Made by a program: the position numbers and the translations under genes
The notes under the pieces: generated by a model
Told to the model about the DNA's origin: nothing
Seen by the model: the letters and a program-made list of their open reading frames with translations, nothing else
The model's database searches: none
In this document: positions 34,489 through 46,461 of the stretch, in pieces
How the letters are laid out: each line of letters starts with the position of its first letter
Numbering within the stretch: the first letter of the stretch is position 1
NCBI GenBank assembly: GCA_033239125.1
Contig: BSWB01000001.1
Span: 165,625,481 to 165,689,480 of the forward strand
DNA: 64,000 nucleotides
From: Fagopyrum homotropicum
Taxonomy: Eukaryota; Streptophyta; Magnoliopsida; Caryophyllales; Polygonaceae
Reading direction: 5' to 3'

Positions 34489-36456
34489 TTAAACTTTGAT
34501 CCAAGCTTGCCCGAGATCTTTCTTGATTGCTCTCGTCTGCATCAAACTCCTCAATCTAGCTGACTCTTCCCATCTATCTTGAGTAGCCAACATGTTTGAC
34601 AACAAAATATAAGGCTCTGGATCAGAAGGGTCAAGTTGCATCAACCTTTCAGCAACCCACATGCCCAACTCAACATTTTTGTGAACTCGGCAAGAAGATA
34701 GAAAAGCCTTCCAAACCAACTTAAGATGAGATAAGCCATTTTCAGATATGAACTTTTTTATGTCATCTAACCGACCTGCTCGCCCAAAGAGATCAACCAC
34801 ACAAGTGAAATGTTCAGTTACAGGATCTATCTTGTAAACTTCCTTCATTTCTTTGAAATATTTCAAGCCTTCATCAATCAGCCCGGCATGACTGCAGGCA
34901 GTCAAGATCCCGACAAATGTCAATGCATTTGGTAGCACCCCCTCATTCTTCATCTGTTCAAACAGTTGAGTAGATCGCTTCCCTTGACCGTGCAATGCAT
35001 ATCCGGATATCAATGAAGTCCACATGACGACATTCCTCCCCTCGGCATGCTCAAATACTGAATGTGCATCATCTAAGCTTCCACATTTGGTATACATGTC
35101 AACCAACGAGGAGCACAAGACTACATCTAACACATGCCCAATTTTCAGAATAATAGCATGAACCTGCTGACCAAATACTAGCATCCCACAATCAGCACTA
35201 GCCGAAACACTGCTTGTGAGACTAAATTTGTCTGCCTTAATCCCTTGAGAAAGCATATTTCGGAAGGTCTGCAATGCTCGCTCCCACATACTATTCTGCA
35301 TAAACCCGGCAATCATGGAACTCCAAGACACTGTTTCTGTCACTGATCCTTCTCTATCGTATATGTGATTTTGTTTATTCCCCACATATATCGGCATTTG
35401 CTTGAACACCAATGATGCCTGCTCAGTTTTCCCACATTTACTATACATGTCAATAAGTGAAGATCTTGCAAACTCATTGTTCTGTAACTGAGCATAAATT
35501 AGTTGAACATGTATCTGTCTACCCATCTCCAAAATCAATAACGACGAAGCCAAATTTAATGCTATTGAAAAAGTAAACTCATTGAAGGATGCATGAAAGC
35601 CCACCATCTCATGAAGAAGCTTTAGAGCATCTCTTTCGAATCCATTTTGCAGTAGCCTTGAGATCACTGTATTCCAGGTTGCAGTATCCTTAGTGGGTAA
35701 CCTTCTAAACAAATCCATAGCATTCTGAATATCACCAGCTTGTATATATGAACCAATCATAATGTTCCATGACACTGTATTTCCATCCTCCATCAGCTTG
35801 AACGCTCTTTTTCCACAATCAAGTTCCCCACATTTAACATAAAAATCCAGCAAAGAGTTCTTCAATACAGCATCAACTTCAACCGCCTTCCTTACAATCC
35901 ACCCATGAACCGCCTTGCCCGTACGAACCCACCCCAAACTCGAACAACTTCTCAAAACACTAGACAACGTAAACTGATTTGGCATCACCCCATCAACTAA
36001 CATCTCTCCAAAACAATCCAAAGCCCGCACAAATGAACCATATCGGGCAAAACCAGAGATAAGAATTGTGTAAGTTCGAACATCTCGTTGAGTCATTTCA
36101 TCGAGCATCTTGTGAGCAATACTGAAACACCTAAATTTCACATACATGCTCAAGATGTAGTTCGCAGCACCCAAGTCATTAACACCGGCATTCTTCGTGA
36201 CCTGAGCATGAAGTGTCTCGACTGCTAACACATCCTTCATGTCATGAACAAAACCCAGAAAATTAACTTGTTGGTGCTGGGTTTCAGAGGATGCAGAAGA
36301 ATGGTAGCAGCACCATGACGATTGTCTCCTAGGACTAAAACCAAATAGGGTTAGTATTGAGTCTATCTCAACGAAAGAGCGCCAATGGCGGCTACAGCTG
36401 AAGGATACATTAGCTTTGAAGAGAGCAAGGCCAAAATAACTCGTATGCATCGCCAC
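34489..36456 (-). CDS. PLS-class pentatricopeptide repeat protein, E-type
   Basis: Intronless, 655 residues. PPR proteins of this class bind specific organellar RNAs, usually to direct C-to-U editing. Repeats run from about residue 65 to 560, with recognisable units such as NSLLDFYVKCGELDCGKRAF, SLIDMYSKCGKTEQASLVF and SLVDMYTKCGSLDDAHSVFE. The helical block GLIDEGLKYFKEM and the E motif (DPSDPEPYILLSNMLA, then RWEESARLRSLM) follow. The N-terminal 60 residues are rich in S, R and hydrophobics and may be an organelle targeting peptide; mitochondrion or plastid is not decided. The frame stops at AWIKV, exactly where an E+ motif should start, because of a one-base shift. The protein may still act as an E-type PPR if a DYW partner is supplied by another gene, or the gene may be decaying. 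Confidence 0.92.
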   Translation of the reverse strand: MAMHTSYFGLALFKANVSFSCSRHWRSFVEIDSILTLFGFSPRRQSSWCCYHSSASSETQHQQVNFLGFVHDMKDVLAVETLHAQVTKNAGVNDLGAANYILSMYVKFRCFSIAHKMLDEMTQRDVRTYTILISGFARYGSFVRALDCFGEMLVDGVMPNQFTLSSVLRSCSSLGWVRTGKAVHGWIVRKAVEVDAVLKNSLLDFYVKCGELDCGKRAFKLMEDGNTVSWNIMIGSYIQAGDIQNAMDLFRRLPTKDTATWNTVISRLLQNGFERDALKLLHEMVGFHASFNEFTFSIALNLASSLLILEMGRQIHVQLIYAQLQNNEFARSSLIDMYSKCGKTEQASLVFKQMPIYVGNKQNHIYDREGSVTETVSWSSMIAGFMQNSMWERALQTFRNMLSQGIKADKFSLTSSVSASADCGMLVFGQQVHAIILKIGHVLDVVLCSSLVDMYTKCGSLDDAHSVFEHAEGRNVVMWTSLISGYALHGQGKRSTQLFEQMKNEGVLPNALTFVGILTACSHAGLIDEGLKYFKEMKEVYKIDPVTEHFTCVVDLFGRAGRLDDIKKFISENGLSHLKLVWKAFLSSCRVHKNVELGMWVAERLMQLDPSDPEPYILLSNMLATQDRWEESARLRSLMQTRAIKKDLGQAWIKV

Positions 36457-36900
36457 TAGGATTCAATAAAACAGCCTATTATCCAGCATCCAATAACGAT
36501 TAGGTTTACCATGGAATCAGCTGGAATGCAATCAATGTGGCCATCGCCATAGTTGATTGGACATTTGGACGAACGGAAGCAAAGGGCGACCTAAGAGAAC
36601 CGTTACGAACCGATCGTTATTTTACTTTATTTTAATCGAAAATTAAAAATAAAATTATTTTAGTTCAAAAATAAAATTTATCTTTATTTTACTTTATTTT
36701 TTTTAAATAGAAAAATGTTTAATATTAATTTTATTATAAATTTAATAGTTTAAAATGTAATGAGGTAATAATTTGTTTTAAAATTTTATTTTAATTTTTT
36801 TAAATTATTTTATAATTAAATTTTAATGTAATGTATTAAGAATGGGTATAAAGAGGAAACAAATAGAATCATATGTTACCAAGATGAATTTTGAAACTTA
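36457..36900. other. Intergenic upstream of the PPR gene
   Basis: 5' flank of the PPR gene. It becomes AT-rich beyond about 36610. No further gene. Confidence 0.5.
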
Positions 36901-37084
36901 GAACTCGTTCGGAAGGTCTAAGAATCATTTTCGGTAACTGAATGATTCCGAATCAATCAAAACTATGTTTGTTAAGGTCATTTAACACATGAAAGTAATC
37001 TCATCGTTTTCATTTCCATTTCCTTTCTTTACCCTTATTCAATTTCATTCCGTTTTTATTTCACCGCTTCAACCAAATGGGCAC
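36901..37084. mobile_element. MITE, family 2
   Basis: 184 bp with TTA on both sides (36898-36900, 37085-37087). It shares ATGATTCCGAATCAATCAAA and the right part with the copies at 47716 and 52250. Confidence 0.7.
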
Positions 37085-37303
37085 TTAGTGGATACTAAAA
37101 GAAAAAGTTCAAACCTTGAAAATAGCAAGAAGAAAAATCTCATTTTCAATTATGCATATGGTCGAACAGAATAATTTCGCACCAAAGTTACCAAACTACC
37201 AAAAATGAATATAAAGTAGTTTTGGCGTTTTGTCTGCAAAATATAAATCAATTATGCTTTGGACTTGGAATAGAAATCAATTCAAAGTTCTTATTTTAAT
37301 AAA

Positions 37304-38516
37304 AGATTTTTCCGTTTGGTGCCCTTGAGTTTTTTGGCTTTTTCGAATGGTGCCCAAAGTTTTTTACGTTTCCGTTTGATACCCCTGAGTTTTTGGCTTT
37401 TTCGGATGGTGTCCAAAGTTTTTCACGTTTCCGCTTGGTACCCCTGAGGTTTCGGCTTTTCCAGATGGTACCCTTATTTCTTATTATATGTCTAAAATAA
37501 TGTTTCTTATATTAAATTTTTTAAAAAAATAGGGGGGGAAAGATTATAACAATTTTCTATTATAAATTTTGAAGACAAGTATATTTTAATTAAACAAATT
37601 TAATAAACTATTAATAAATTATGATATTTTTTAAAATATAAGGTTTTTACATATTATTTTATGATTTTTAATATAATTATTACTATTTGATACTTTATCA
37701 TATTTTACATCAAAACATGAATTTTTTTTTATGTTTTATAGAAAATAATTTTTATAAAAAAAATTTTCCTTTTTTTTTTATAAATTTAATATAAGGAATG
37801 TTATTTTGCATCAAAGCATGATTTTTATACAAATTTTTTTTTATCATATTTGTTAAAATAATTTTTATGTTTTATTTATAATGATATATGAAGCAAATCA
37901 TTGATAAATGTATAACGCAAAATATTCAAATTGGACATTCGGTTTTTTAAAAACAATTAATAATTATTGATAAATGTCCGTTTTGAATACTATTTCCACT
38001 TTTCAAAATGAAAAAAAATAAAAAATCCTACTTAAATTTTAATAAAATTATTGAAATGTACATACAAAACTCATGTTTTTTTTATAGAAATTATCCTGTA
38101 CAAATTTTTTTTTTCTTGTTCTGATTCAAAATATGATAAATTATCAAATAGTAATAAACATATTAAAAAACATAAAATAATATGTAAAATCTTATATTTT
38201 ATGAAATATCATAATTTATTAATAGTTCATTAAATTGGTTTAACTAAAATATACTTGTCTTCAAAATTTATATAATATAAAATTGTTATCATTATTTTTA
38301 TAAATATAATATAAGAAACTTTATTTTAGACAAATAATAAGAAATAAGGATACCATCCGGAAAAACCAAAATATTAGGGGTACCAAGCGGAAACGTGAAA
38401 AACTTTGGACACCGTTCGGAAAAGCCAAAAACTCATGGGTACGAAACGGAAACGTGAAAAACTTTGGTCACCATCCGGAAAAACCAAAAACTCAGGGGCA
38501 CCAAACAGAAAAATCC
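37304..38516. mobile_element. MULE-like foldback element with tandem-repeat arms
   Basis: 1,213 bp bounded by the perfect 9-bp duplication TTTAATAAA (37295-37303, 38517-38525). The left arm has three copies of a roughly 60-bp unit (TTTCCGTTTGGTGCCC, then TTTTTGGCTTTTTCG and GTGCCCAAAGTTTTT). The right arm has three copies in reverse complement. The AT-rich middle is also partly self-complementary. There is no transposase. The arm motif GGTACCC recalls the element at 16865. Confidence 0.87.
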
Positions 38517-38525
38517 TTTAATAAA

Positions 38526-39135
38526 TTTGAAATAATTTTGGTTTGGTAGGCCGATTTCAAATTTAAACGTCCTCACTAGATTGTGGTTTCCGGATCCCTA
38601 AAAACAACCATGAAACTCCTTATCAAACCTGAAGCTGATATTAATAGTCCTCACTAGATTCAAGTTATTCAACCCTAAATTTAATTTTATTCATCCAAAA
38701 ATCGATACTAAACACACCCTTAATGTCCAAAAAATACGTATAATTTTATTCATCCCGAACAGACCTAGACCGGACCTGAACCTAAATATAAGTTCCAAGT
38801 CCGAGCCAACAACAGATTTTTTCGGTCAGGGTCCAGTCTAGACCAATTTGAACAGTCTTAATTATGATACAATCACGAGGCTCCAAAAAGTTACAAAGTG
38901 TTCAATTTATGACTCTTCATGAAAACGATGTACCTGAACTCGGATGTCTTTGTAAGGAGTCACGGGGCAATGTCGAAATAAGGAGCCTTTAAGGGTTCTT
39001 ACTATTCGTACCACCATATATACATGCTATACATACCACGTCTATGCCTACGCCATGCGTTGGCGTAGTAAGTTTTCCTTCATTTTTTAAACTCAATGTT
39101 TTCCTTCATTTTTTGAACTCAATATATGTTACGGA
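38526..39135. other. Intergenic
   Basis: No gene. A worn repeat with a duplicated CCTCACTAGATT motif is at about 38570 and 38648. Confidence 0.45.
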
Positions 39136-39200
39136 CTACTACGCGTACGCGATGCTTAGTCGTAGCTGTACTACGACTACGCATCGCGTACGCGTAGTAG
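39136..39200. repeat. 30-bp CpG-rich hairpin
   Basis: CTACTACGCGTACGCGATGC at the left pairs with the right arm at 39171-39200 over 30 bp with one mismatch, around a 5-base loop CTGTA. Further CTACGC/GCGTAG motifs continue to about 39310. Confidence 0.85.
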
Positions 39201-39745
39201 GACTACGCATCGGCCATGCGTAGTCGTAACCATTTTCCTTTATTTTTTAACGAAATGAGCTTCTTGCTACGGCTACGCATTGCGTACACGTAGTGAGGGT
39301 ACGAATAGCATAAATACGTGGGTACGAATAGCAATCTCGACCTTTAAGAAAAGGGGTATACCTACTAATCTTCCATTGGAGAAGTTTATTCACAACACTT
39401 CTTTTAGTTTATCATAAGCTTTAATATCGAAACATTTATAAATTTGTTACAGGACAATTATGCCCATGCATAACAACTAAATCAATGAGATAAATATCTT
39501 TTTAAATCAGTAATTAACAAAAAAATAAAAAAAAATATTTTCCTCCATAGATAGGACCCAGTAAACCTTTTTTAAAAAATTTCCCTATCAACATATTCAA
39601 AAGATGACATCCCTCTTGTCTAGGGAAATCACTTTCAAATTCCCAGAAATGTAAAATAAACTATTGATAAATTATCTTGCAGAAAAATGAAGGCCATGTT
39701 ATTTCTTTTACCTCAAAATAAAAATTTTGTAATTGTAGCCTATTT

Positions 39746-42700
39746 TTACTGAAATATGCTGCTGACGGACGAGTCATCGTGAATGCGCCAAATAGTTTCA
39801 CCCAACAGATTAGCTGTAGAAAGCACGGTGAGTTGAGGGAAGTAGTTCTTTGGTGCAACAGGAATTGTGTTTGTGATTATCACTTCCTCAAAGATACCGC
39901 TCGACAACCTCTCAATCGCGGGTGGGCTGCATACAGAGATAGATAAGACAACATTAAAATCTAACAAAATTAGGCATCTCTTTATAAAGACCTTGCTACT
40001 TGGGTTGTGCAAATGGTCCGGACCGGAACGTAGTAGTATGGTCCAGACCCGACCATTACAATTTTGTATGCAACGTTCCAGACAGAATTTGTTTATTTTT
40101 GAATTATTTTTGGAAAGTATATTTGACATGGGTTCAATACGGTCAGGTCCAAAACTTAGATTGTATCCACTTTCTTTTTTATAAAAATGTTCAAAGGGTA
40201 AAAACGGTCCAGATCGGACTGGAAATCGGTCTGGATATGCACAGCCTACTTATAAAAAATGTGCCAAACAGATTTTGTCATGAAATTCATATTTCATACG
40301 TGTAGTACATCAACAACTAATGTACAGCCATATTTTATTCATATTTCACTATCAAACTAGACAAATTGATAAGCACGTAAACTTTTGCACAAAAGAACTT
40401 GTCTAAGAGACTAAGACCTCAAACTGGATAAGGCATTTACATTTACCTTCAATCTTTCATATGCAGAGAACTTCGACTAAATTTCACTATCACCATATTA
40501 TGAAGTTCTTTACTGCTTTACTATTTCTACTTATTGACAAATGAACCAGACAATCAATCAAAAGAATAACCTGAGCTTTCAGAATAAAAAAAAAATATGA
40601 AAGGGAGAAGATGAGAAATGGGAAGAATTGGGATACTACCTGAAAACACCATGAGTACAGCAGGCATAGACTGCCTTGGCTCCTTCTTCTCGTAACAAAG
40701 CTGCCCCTTTTGCAATGGTCCCTGTCATGCAAGAGAACATTTGATTAAGAAAACCCACTTGATAGATGGATAAGAAAAGAGCATCAAATGGGACAAATAT
40801 GCATTTTGTTTTACTTCAATTCCATCCAAGACTTGACAACTGGTATCTGAAGTAAAAGTAGCCAAGCAAATAACTCACCAGCTGTGTCAATCATGTCATC
40901 CACCATAACAGCAACTTTTCCCTTGACATCCCCGATTAGGTTCATCACCTACTTGAAAAACAAAAGGCTCTTCGAATTAAAGACAGCTAATAAAATAAAA
41001 ATGATTATAGCATCATATAAAGTTCAACATTTACAACTTAGCATTAGAAAGGACTAAAAATACTATTATAAAGGTCAGAATTTGTTTTTCCTAATTTATA
41101 TCATGCTTAGTGGTTATCATATCTGAATATGTTCTACCAAAACAATCATATACTTTCTTGTTGCAGAGAATTAACTTTTCCAATTCCCTGTCCCTGTGAC
41201 TTGCAATCACCAGAACAAATTTGATGAGAAGCATCAGCAATATGATGACTGCACAATAGTTTGATAGAGGAAGACAAGGCTTTGTTCGGTTGCCACTTTA
41301 TTAAAAAGTTCTTCACCGAAAACAGTTACTTTCCTCTCACTATATGCTTTTTTGACACAGTTTCAAAAATAATAGTTGCTAATCGCAAACCAGAGAAAGC
41401 TCAAATGTTGGAACATATGAAGTTGAACCTCACCTCTGCTATGTTATGCCCTTGACGCCTTTTGTCAACTATCGCTAATGGAGCATCAGATAACTTTTTA
41501 GCAAAAGCTCGCGCTCTAGCAACTCCACCAACATCAGGAGAGACTACTACCAAATCACTCGAGCAAATATTCTTGCTTGCCAAATAATCAAGTATAACAT
41601 GCTGCACACATAGTTTCACAAAAAATAAAAACAGAAGCAAAATAACTATGAAATCGTATATGAATAGTCGTAAAATTAAATAATAAGTCGTAAAATTAAA
41701 TAATAAGTAAAAAATAGAACAAAACATATCACCATACTTGACCGTAGACGTGGTCAACTGGAATATCAAAGTATCCCATGGACTGTCCAGAATGAAGATC
41801 GCAAGCAAGAACCCTATTTGCACCTGCTTCTGTAATCTGGTTTGCTACTAATTTGGCTGCAATGGATTCACGCCCTTGAGTCTGCACCAAAGATGGAACA
41901 GAATAAGATCACAGAGTAATAAATAAGAGTACACCACTACTGCACAGGAAATTGATAAAATGCATCAGGTAACAATTAAGCCAAACCAATGTCAATAAGA
42001 CAAGCATATATTCATTTACAGCTAGATATCAGTATCTTAGCCAGGTATAAAAGAAGTTGACATGCCTTTCGATCTGCTCTAGCATAACCGAAGTATGGAA
42101 TCACAGCAGTGATGTTCTTTGCAGATGCTCTTCGACAGGCGTCTATCATTATTAAAAGCTCCATAATATTTTCATTTGCAGGGGGAGAAGTCGGCTGAAT
42201 AAGATATACATCACATCCTCTAACGCTTTCCTGTAACTGCACATAAATTTCACCATCTGCAAATCGTTTTATGTTGATCTTTCCCAGCTTCAAGCCCATA
42301 TAACAAGCAATTTCCTGGAAAGTTTTGATTGCACACAAAAAACAAATTCCAAGTTAAACTCATTGCAATAATATACAATAATATATTCTAAAAACTACAT
42401 ATTGGTCATCCTCGGATACAAGTCATACAACTGTTAACTGGAAAAAGGAAGATATGAAAATCCAAAAAAAATGGAGAAAAGAAAGCAGGTAAAAAAAAAA
42501 GCAGATGAATTTATGTTGTAAAATGAGCTCAGTACTAAAAAAAGTTGCCTGGTACAGCATACAGGTTCTACATATAGCACAAAATAGTAATAACAATAGC
42601 ACACAAAAAATCATATACCGATCTTGCATGAGATGTTTGGTAATGTACAATCTATGCATCAAAAGGTAGCTCACGTCGATACACCCAGAATCCCATATAA

Positions 42701-45007
42701 TGAGTAGAGAACATCACCTATTACTGAAAGCAAGCAACACCTCAAAATGCACCGAAAGATACAACAAATAAAACATGACCTCAACTCAAAGGTGAACAAA
42801 CAAGGTAGATAACTTAACTAAGCCTACAAGATGTCAGGTTAGAAAAATCAGGTGATCATATTCTGAAGCATACTCAAGCAACATTTATTTGAACATGGAT
42901 GGTCACAAGTCGGGTCACAAGTCGGGTCAAAAGCCATGAGAGAACTTAGTATCAGCTAACTGAAATAGAATGAATGGTAGCAGTAAAAAGCAACCAAATT
43001 AGTGCAACTATAGTTTCCATACGAGCACTTCAGACAAATGATTGTTTCATGAAGTACGCCATCACGCACAACCAACCTATATTATTAATTAGTATGCACA
43101 ATCACAACTTCATTTTTCAATGACTGGAAGTTCTTTAGTAAATATATATTGACAGAAATGTTAGACCCTAGTCAGGTAGAAAAACTTATGAGCAACAGGG
43201 CAAAGGGACTCAAACCTCAGACAGGGCAGGATTTGCTGTTCCAGAGAATAGCTTTAATCTTGTGTTATTCTTATTGTTCAATGAATTATCCAATCGCTTG
43301 GCATCCAAGAATTTAGGCAGTGTTTGTTCATCAATGACCGGAACAAATGGATTCCCATTCACCAATTTGTATTGCTCACCCAGGCTGCATTTCTGTCAAG
43401 AAAGTCATACCAATAGAACATGCAACAAGGCATAACTCAAAATCGATCCAAAACACACCACTGCATGATTAAGTTAAGTTTTACACCTATGATACATAGA
43501 AACTCAAGGTGAAATCATGAACCAACATCTTCAAAGTTATATGCATAAAGAAATACAGTATCAGGTAGATTATTAAGATATCTTTTGCAAAGGATATAAT
43601 TTATCCAATTTGTAAATAAATAATACTATGTAACCAAGAGGGAAAGGTTTTTCAGTAAGTACTTATATAGTGTGAATGATACATTGAACTACACATAAAT
43701 TTAAAACATAGGAATCACAATTGTGGCTAATTCAATGATCAATCATCTTCAGTCTAAAAATTAGCAGATTGCTGCATCCGAAGTAGGTAGCTATCTTTGA
43801 AAAAGGAATCCTGCAATGCGTAGCTAAACTATGACACAAATCCTTGAAAGAGGAAATTCACAATACAATGGTACAGTGTACTATAAAGGGTTCACGGCGC
43901 ACCTAAGTGCACCTCTATTTCTCTAAGAGAGGAATATAAGCTCAAATTCAGGAAGTTTTGAGGATGGAACATTTTATTTAGTGTAGACAAAAATTATTAG
44001 CCATTTTATAAACACTATTTCCTTCAAAAAAATATCTTTTCAATATGGTAACAAAATACTGTATGAATCACATTTGATTATAGGAACAAATTATTAAAAA
44101 AACTGATTTTGTACAAAAATAGAAGGCAGGCGCTCCCTCCAGCCTATTTGCTTTCATGTGTGCTAGGGCTCTAGGCTACGTCGGTGTATGAAGTATCATG
44201 ACCCCTGCGTGCAAGGGCTAATAACTGTCACCAATCATAACAGTGAGTTCCCTAACTGCTAGTTTGATCCCAAATGCAACAGTACCACCCCCAAAACCTT
44301 CATCTTCACAGACTGAGACACGCAGACTATAAAATTAATATTGACAAAGATTAACTCAAAATTCTCTATCAATTGTTATAATCAATCCTATGACAATCCA
44401 AGAACCATGAACGTTCACGCACACGAGCTCATGCACCCTTACAATAAAGGCGTGAACAGCAACTCTCGAATCCTATCAAAGCAGTTTAAAATTAAAGCTG
44501 AGAAATATTAACTCAAATTTCTCTTCGTCAATCGTCCAAATCGATCCTATGAAGCCACTAACGCTCGCGCGCAACATCACCAAATCATCGCAACAGCCGT
44601 TAGCTTTCCAGATTATTAGAACAATAGCGAAAACATGCAGCCACTCGCATCCTACTAAAAAAAAGCATTTAAAACGAATTTGACGATAAAGAACTCAAAT
44701 CTCTCTTTCCGTTTCTCAGTTGAACTAATCCATCCACATGAAGAGGACACTCGCGCGCGAAAAAGCGCGCAAACTCAGTAAAATCAGAGACAAAATCACG
44801 AAACAGCCGCAAGAGAAGATCAGTTAACAAATTAAAACATAAAAGACAAAACACGTAACAACTCACAACGAACTTCGGAGAGCAGAATCGGGAGCCGGAA
44901 TCACGGCGAAACAAAGTCCTCCGACAACCGGAAGGGAGAGAAGCGGCGGATGATACTGAAGCAGATGTCGAAGAAGACGACGGAGTGCGGAGAGCAAGCG
45001 ACGCCAT
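39746..45007 (-). CDS. PRS: Ribose-phosphate diphosphokinase (PRPP synthase), plastid type
   Basis: It makes 5-phosphoribosyl diphosphate from ribose 5-phosphate and ATP for purine, pyrimidine, histidine and tryptophan synthesis. Eight exons: 45007-44867, 43392-43216, 42314-42066, 41881-41738, 41601-41434, 40948-40879, 40721-40640 and 39926-39746. They join to 403 residues, the size of plant class I enzymes. The first exon is serine-rich with basic residues (MASLALRTPSSSSTSASVSS), a likely plastid transit peptide. Family blocks include KIKRFADGE-like INIKRFADGEIYVQLQESVR, YFGYARADRK, HSGQSMGYFDIPVDHVYGQ, SPDVGGVARARAFAKKL and VMVDDMIDTAGT, the PRPP-binding loop. The intron after exon 3 uses a GC donor. 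The leader near 45020-45060 is pyrimidine-rich on the coding strand. The gene looks functional, and a housekeeping role is expected. Confidence 0.95.
42064..42065 (-). other. GC splice donor of PRPP synthase intron 3
   Basis: The exon 3 end reads CGAAAG|GCATGT on the coding strand. Only this join keeps ADRK continuous with TQGRESIAAK in exon 4; the nearby GT would break the frame. Confidence 0.85.
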
Positions 45008-45565
45008 TGACGATGGATAGGGTTAGCAGTTGATGAAGAGAATGGAGACAGGGAAATTTGTATGGCACTCACCTCTCGTTCGCCTAATCGCTCACATCTT
45101 TCCTTTAAAGCGGGGGGAGGGCATCGGATTTCGTAAAAGCCCAGTGGCTCCAAATGGTAACCAAAAGGCCTTGGCTTTTACGCCCACACGACGTCGTTTT
45201 GGAACGTGTATTGTGTTTAGGTTTCTTGCTAGATTCTTCGTCCGTAATTAATCCCCATTATTTAGGGTTATTTTGTAATTCAGTGTGATTAGTCAAATTC
45301 AAAGATGTTCTGTATTTACCCCTTTACTCCATTACTTCTTCAAATTTTAAAATTAGCCCAAAATAATTTGGATATTTTCACGCAAGGATCCTCATATCTT
45401 TCTATATTTTAAGTTAATGCATAAAGCTTTTTAGATTTTGGCTAATGCCCTTGACATTTTGACAATTCTGATCCTTTTCTAATATACAACGAAAATAAGG
45501 GAAAAAAGCATGATCAATGTCAAGCATCCTTATATTTAATATATTTTTGGATTTTTAAACACTTA
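45008..45565. other. PRPP synthase upstream region
   Basis: Probable leader and promoter. An ACGACGTCGT palindrome sits near 45186-45195, a bZIP-type ACGT core. No other gene is seen. Confidence 0.4.
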
Positions 45566-45857
45566 GGGCCCGTTTAGTTTCAACTCCGAAATCGAAAACG
45601 GAATGAAAACGAATCTAGTCCATATATATGTCCTTGTTCATGATAGTTTTTGAAATCATTCCTTATGGTTTGAAGTAATTGGAGTAGAGTTTGATTATTT
45701 TTGATACCTTGTAGGGTAACAAAATGGGGGAAAACAAGTGCACTTTGCACTAAACCACGAGGAATGATTCCATAAAATTTCATGAATAAGGATATACATA
45801 TTGACTAAATTTGTTTTCATTCCGTTTCTGTTACCAGAGTTGGAACCAAACGAGCCC
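45566..45857. mobile_element. MITE, family 1, fourth copy
   Basis: 292 bp with exact TTA duplications (45563-45565, 45858-45860). Ends are GGGCCCGTTTAGTTTCAACT and GGAACCAAACGAGCCC. Confidence 0.85.
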
Positions 45858-45860
45858 TTA

Positions 45861-46395
45861 ATTATAATAAAAAGAATTTATCTTTTATAAAAAAAAAATT
45901 CATAAATATTTGTATGTCAACAATATTTCGGGGTAAAAGTTCCAATAATAATTAAGTAATACAAAAAATTCAAGGTTATATTGTCAATTTGATAATTTCA
46001 AGTTGATTATATATATATATATATAGATGTTCAGGTGCGGTTTATAATTTCGCGTAGGGCCGTGCGGCTGAACGTAGAGCTGACACGTGTCAAATTTTTC
46101 TTTTTTTTTCTCAAAAACGATTGAATTTACATTTATTTTTATTTTTTTCAGAAACGATTGAAATTTTTTTTAAACTATCGTGTTATAAATTCTGCACTAT
46201 TCTTTTATAAACTTTGAATTATTCTCATATAATTCATGAACTATTACTTTTTAATATATTATATTAAATTATTTATAAAATAATCGTTTTTATATTATGA
46301 ACTATTCAATTATAATTCATAAACTATTATTTTGTAAGCTATGCACTATTTTTATAAATTTTACACTACTAACTATTTTATTATAATTCATGCAG

Positions 46396-46461
<66 letters not shown>

